From assembly GCA_937921805.1 (NCBI GenBank), contig CAKZUS010000223.1:1-6145 (forward strand): a stretch of DNA of 6,145 nucleotides. Reading direction: 5' to 3'. Position 1 is the stretch's first letter. Each line of letters opens with the position of its first letter. Made by a program: the position numbers and the translations under genes. The stretch is from an uncultured Granulosicoccaceae bacterium (GTDB lineage: Bacteria > Pseudomonadota > Gammaproteobacteria > JABXHR01). The notes below the pieces were generated by a model. It did no database searches and was not told the origin of the DNA. It saw nothing but the letters and a program-made list of their open reading frames with translations. Shown piece by piece: positions 6,074 through 6,145 of this stretch.

Positions 6074-6145
6074 GAGTCGTAATCATCGGCGCCAGTGGCG
6101 GCATCGGCGCCGCTTTGGTGCAGCACTACAGCGCGATACCCGAGC
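6070..6145 (+). CDS. Short-chain dehydrogenase/reductase (SDR), N-terminal fragment cut by window end
   Basis: The ATG overlaps the photolyase TGA as ATGA, so the two genes are very probably co-transcribed and translationally coupled. Only 25 codons are visible. They encode MRVVIIGASGGIGAALVQHY, a first beta strand followed by the SDR cofactor loop GASGGIG (the family's TGxxxGxG loop with Ala in place of one position), so NAD(P) binding is expected. SDR genes of the C-factor (CsgA) type are, to my knowledge, often found next to photolyase genes in proteobacteria, but the substrate is not established and the catalytic Tyr-x-x-x-Lys lies outside the window. Confidence 0.8.
   Translation, partial: MRVVIIGASGGIGAALVQHYSAIPE

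Overview
The window looks like chromosomal DNA from a GC-rich proteobacterium. Gene density, four-base ATGA overlaps, the LysR regulator and a class I photolyase all fit. The style of the genes suggests a betaproteobacterium of the Burkholderiales/Alcaligenaceae type, but this is an impression from protein character and base composition, not a database match. No phage, insertion sequence, CRISPR array, tRNA or rRNA is visible.

Region 1 (1-3527, + strand) is a tight catabolic operon. It holds the C-terminal two thirds of a hydantoinase B / N-methylhydantoinase beta-type subunit (5' end outside the window), then an FAD-dependent amine/amino-acid oxidoreductase of the DAO superfamily that resembles FOXRED1, then a fold-type I PLP aminotransferase. 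The first two genes are separated by 2 bp with a strong Shine-Dalgarno sequence. The second and third overlap by ATGA. A reasonable inference is a pathway that opens a cyclic amide (hydantoin, N-methylhydantoin, lactam or oxoproline-like ring), oxidises the released secondary amine or N-methyl amino acid, and transaminates the product. The true substrate cannot be read from the sequence.

Region 2 (3545-4477, - strand) is an intact LysR-type regulator. It runs convergently into the operon with only 17 bp between the stop codons, and divergently from the photolyase.

Region 3 (4478-4609) is a 132-bp divergent intergenic region. It contains a short degenerate hexanucleotide repeat (GAGAAY), an AT-rich patch, a weak candidate promoter for the LysR gene and a 9-bp palindrome.

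Region 4 (4610-6145, + strand) is a full-length class I photolyase with its tryptophan electron-transfer chain intact, followed by an ATGA-coupled short-chain dehydrogenase cut off by the window end. The photolyase carries an in-frame Glu-Asn-rich linker encoded by the same hexamer type found in its upstream region.

Nothing here amounts to a clearly undescribed system. The items most worth a second look are the operon's unknown substrate and the hexamer repeat shared between the intergenic region and the photolyase linker.
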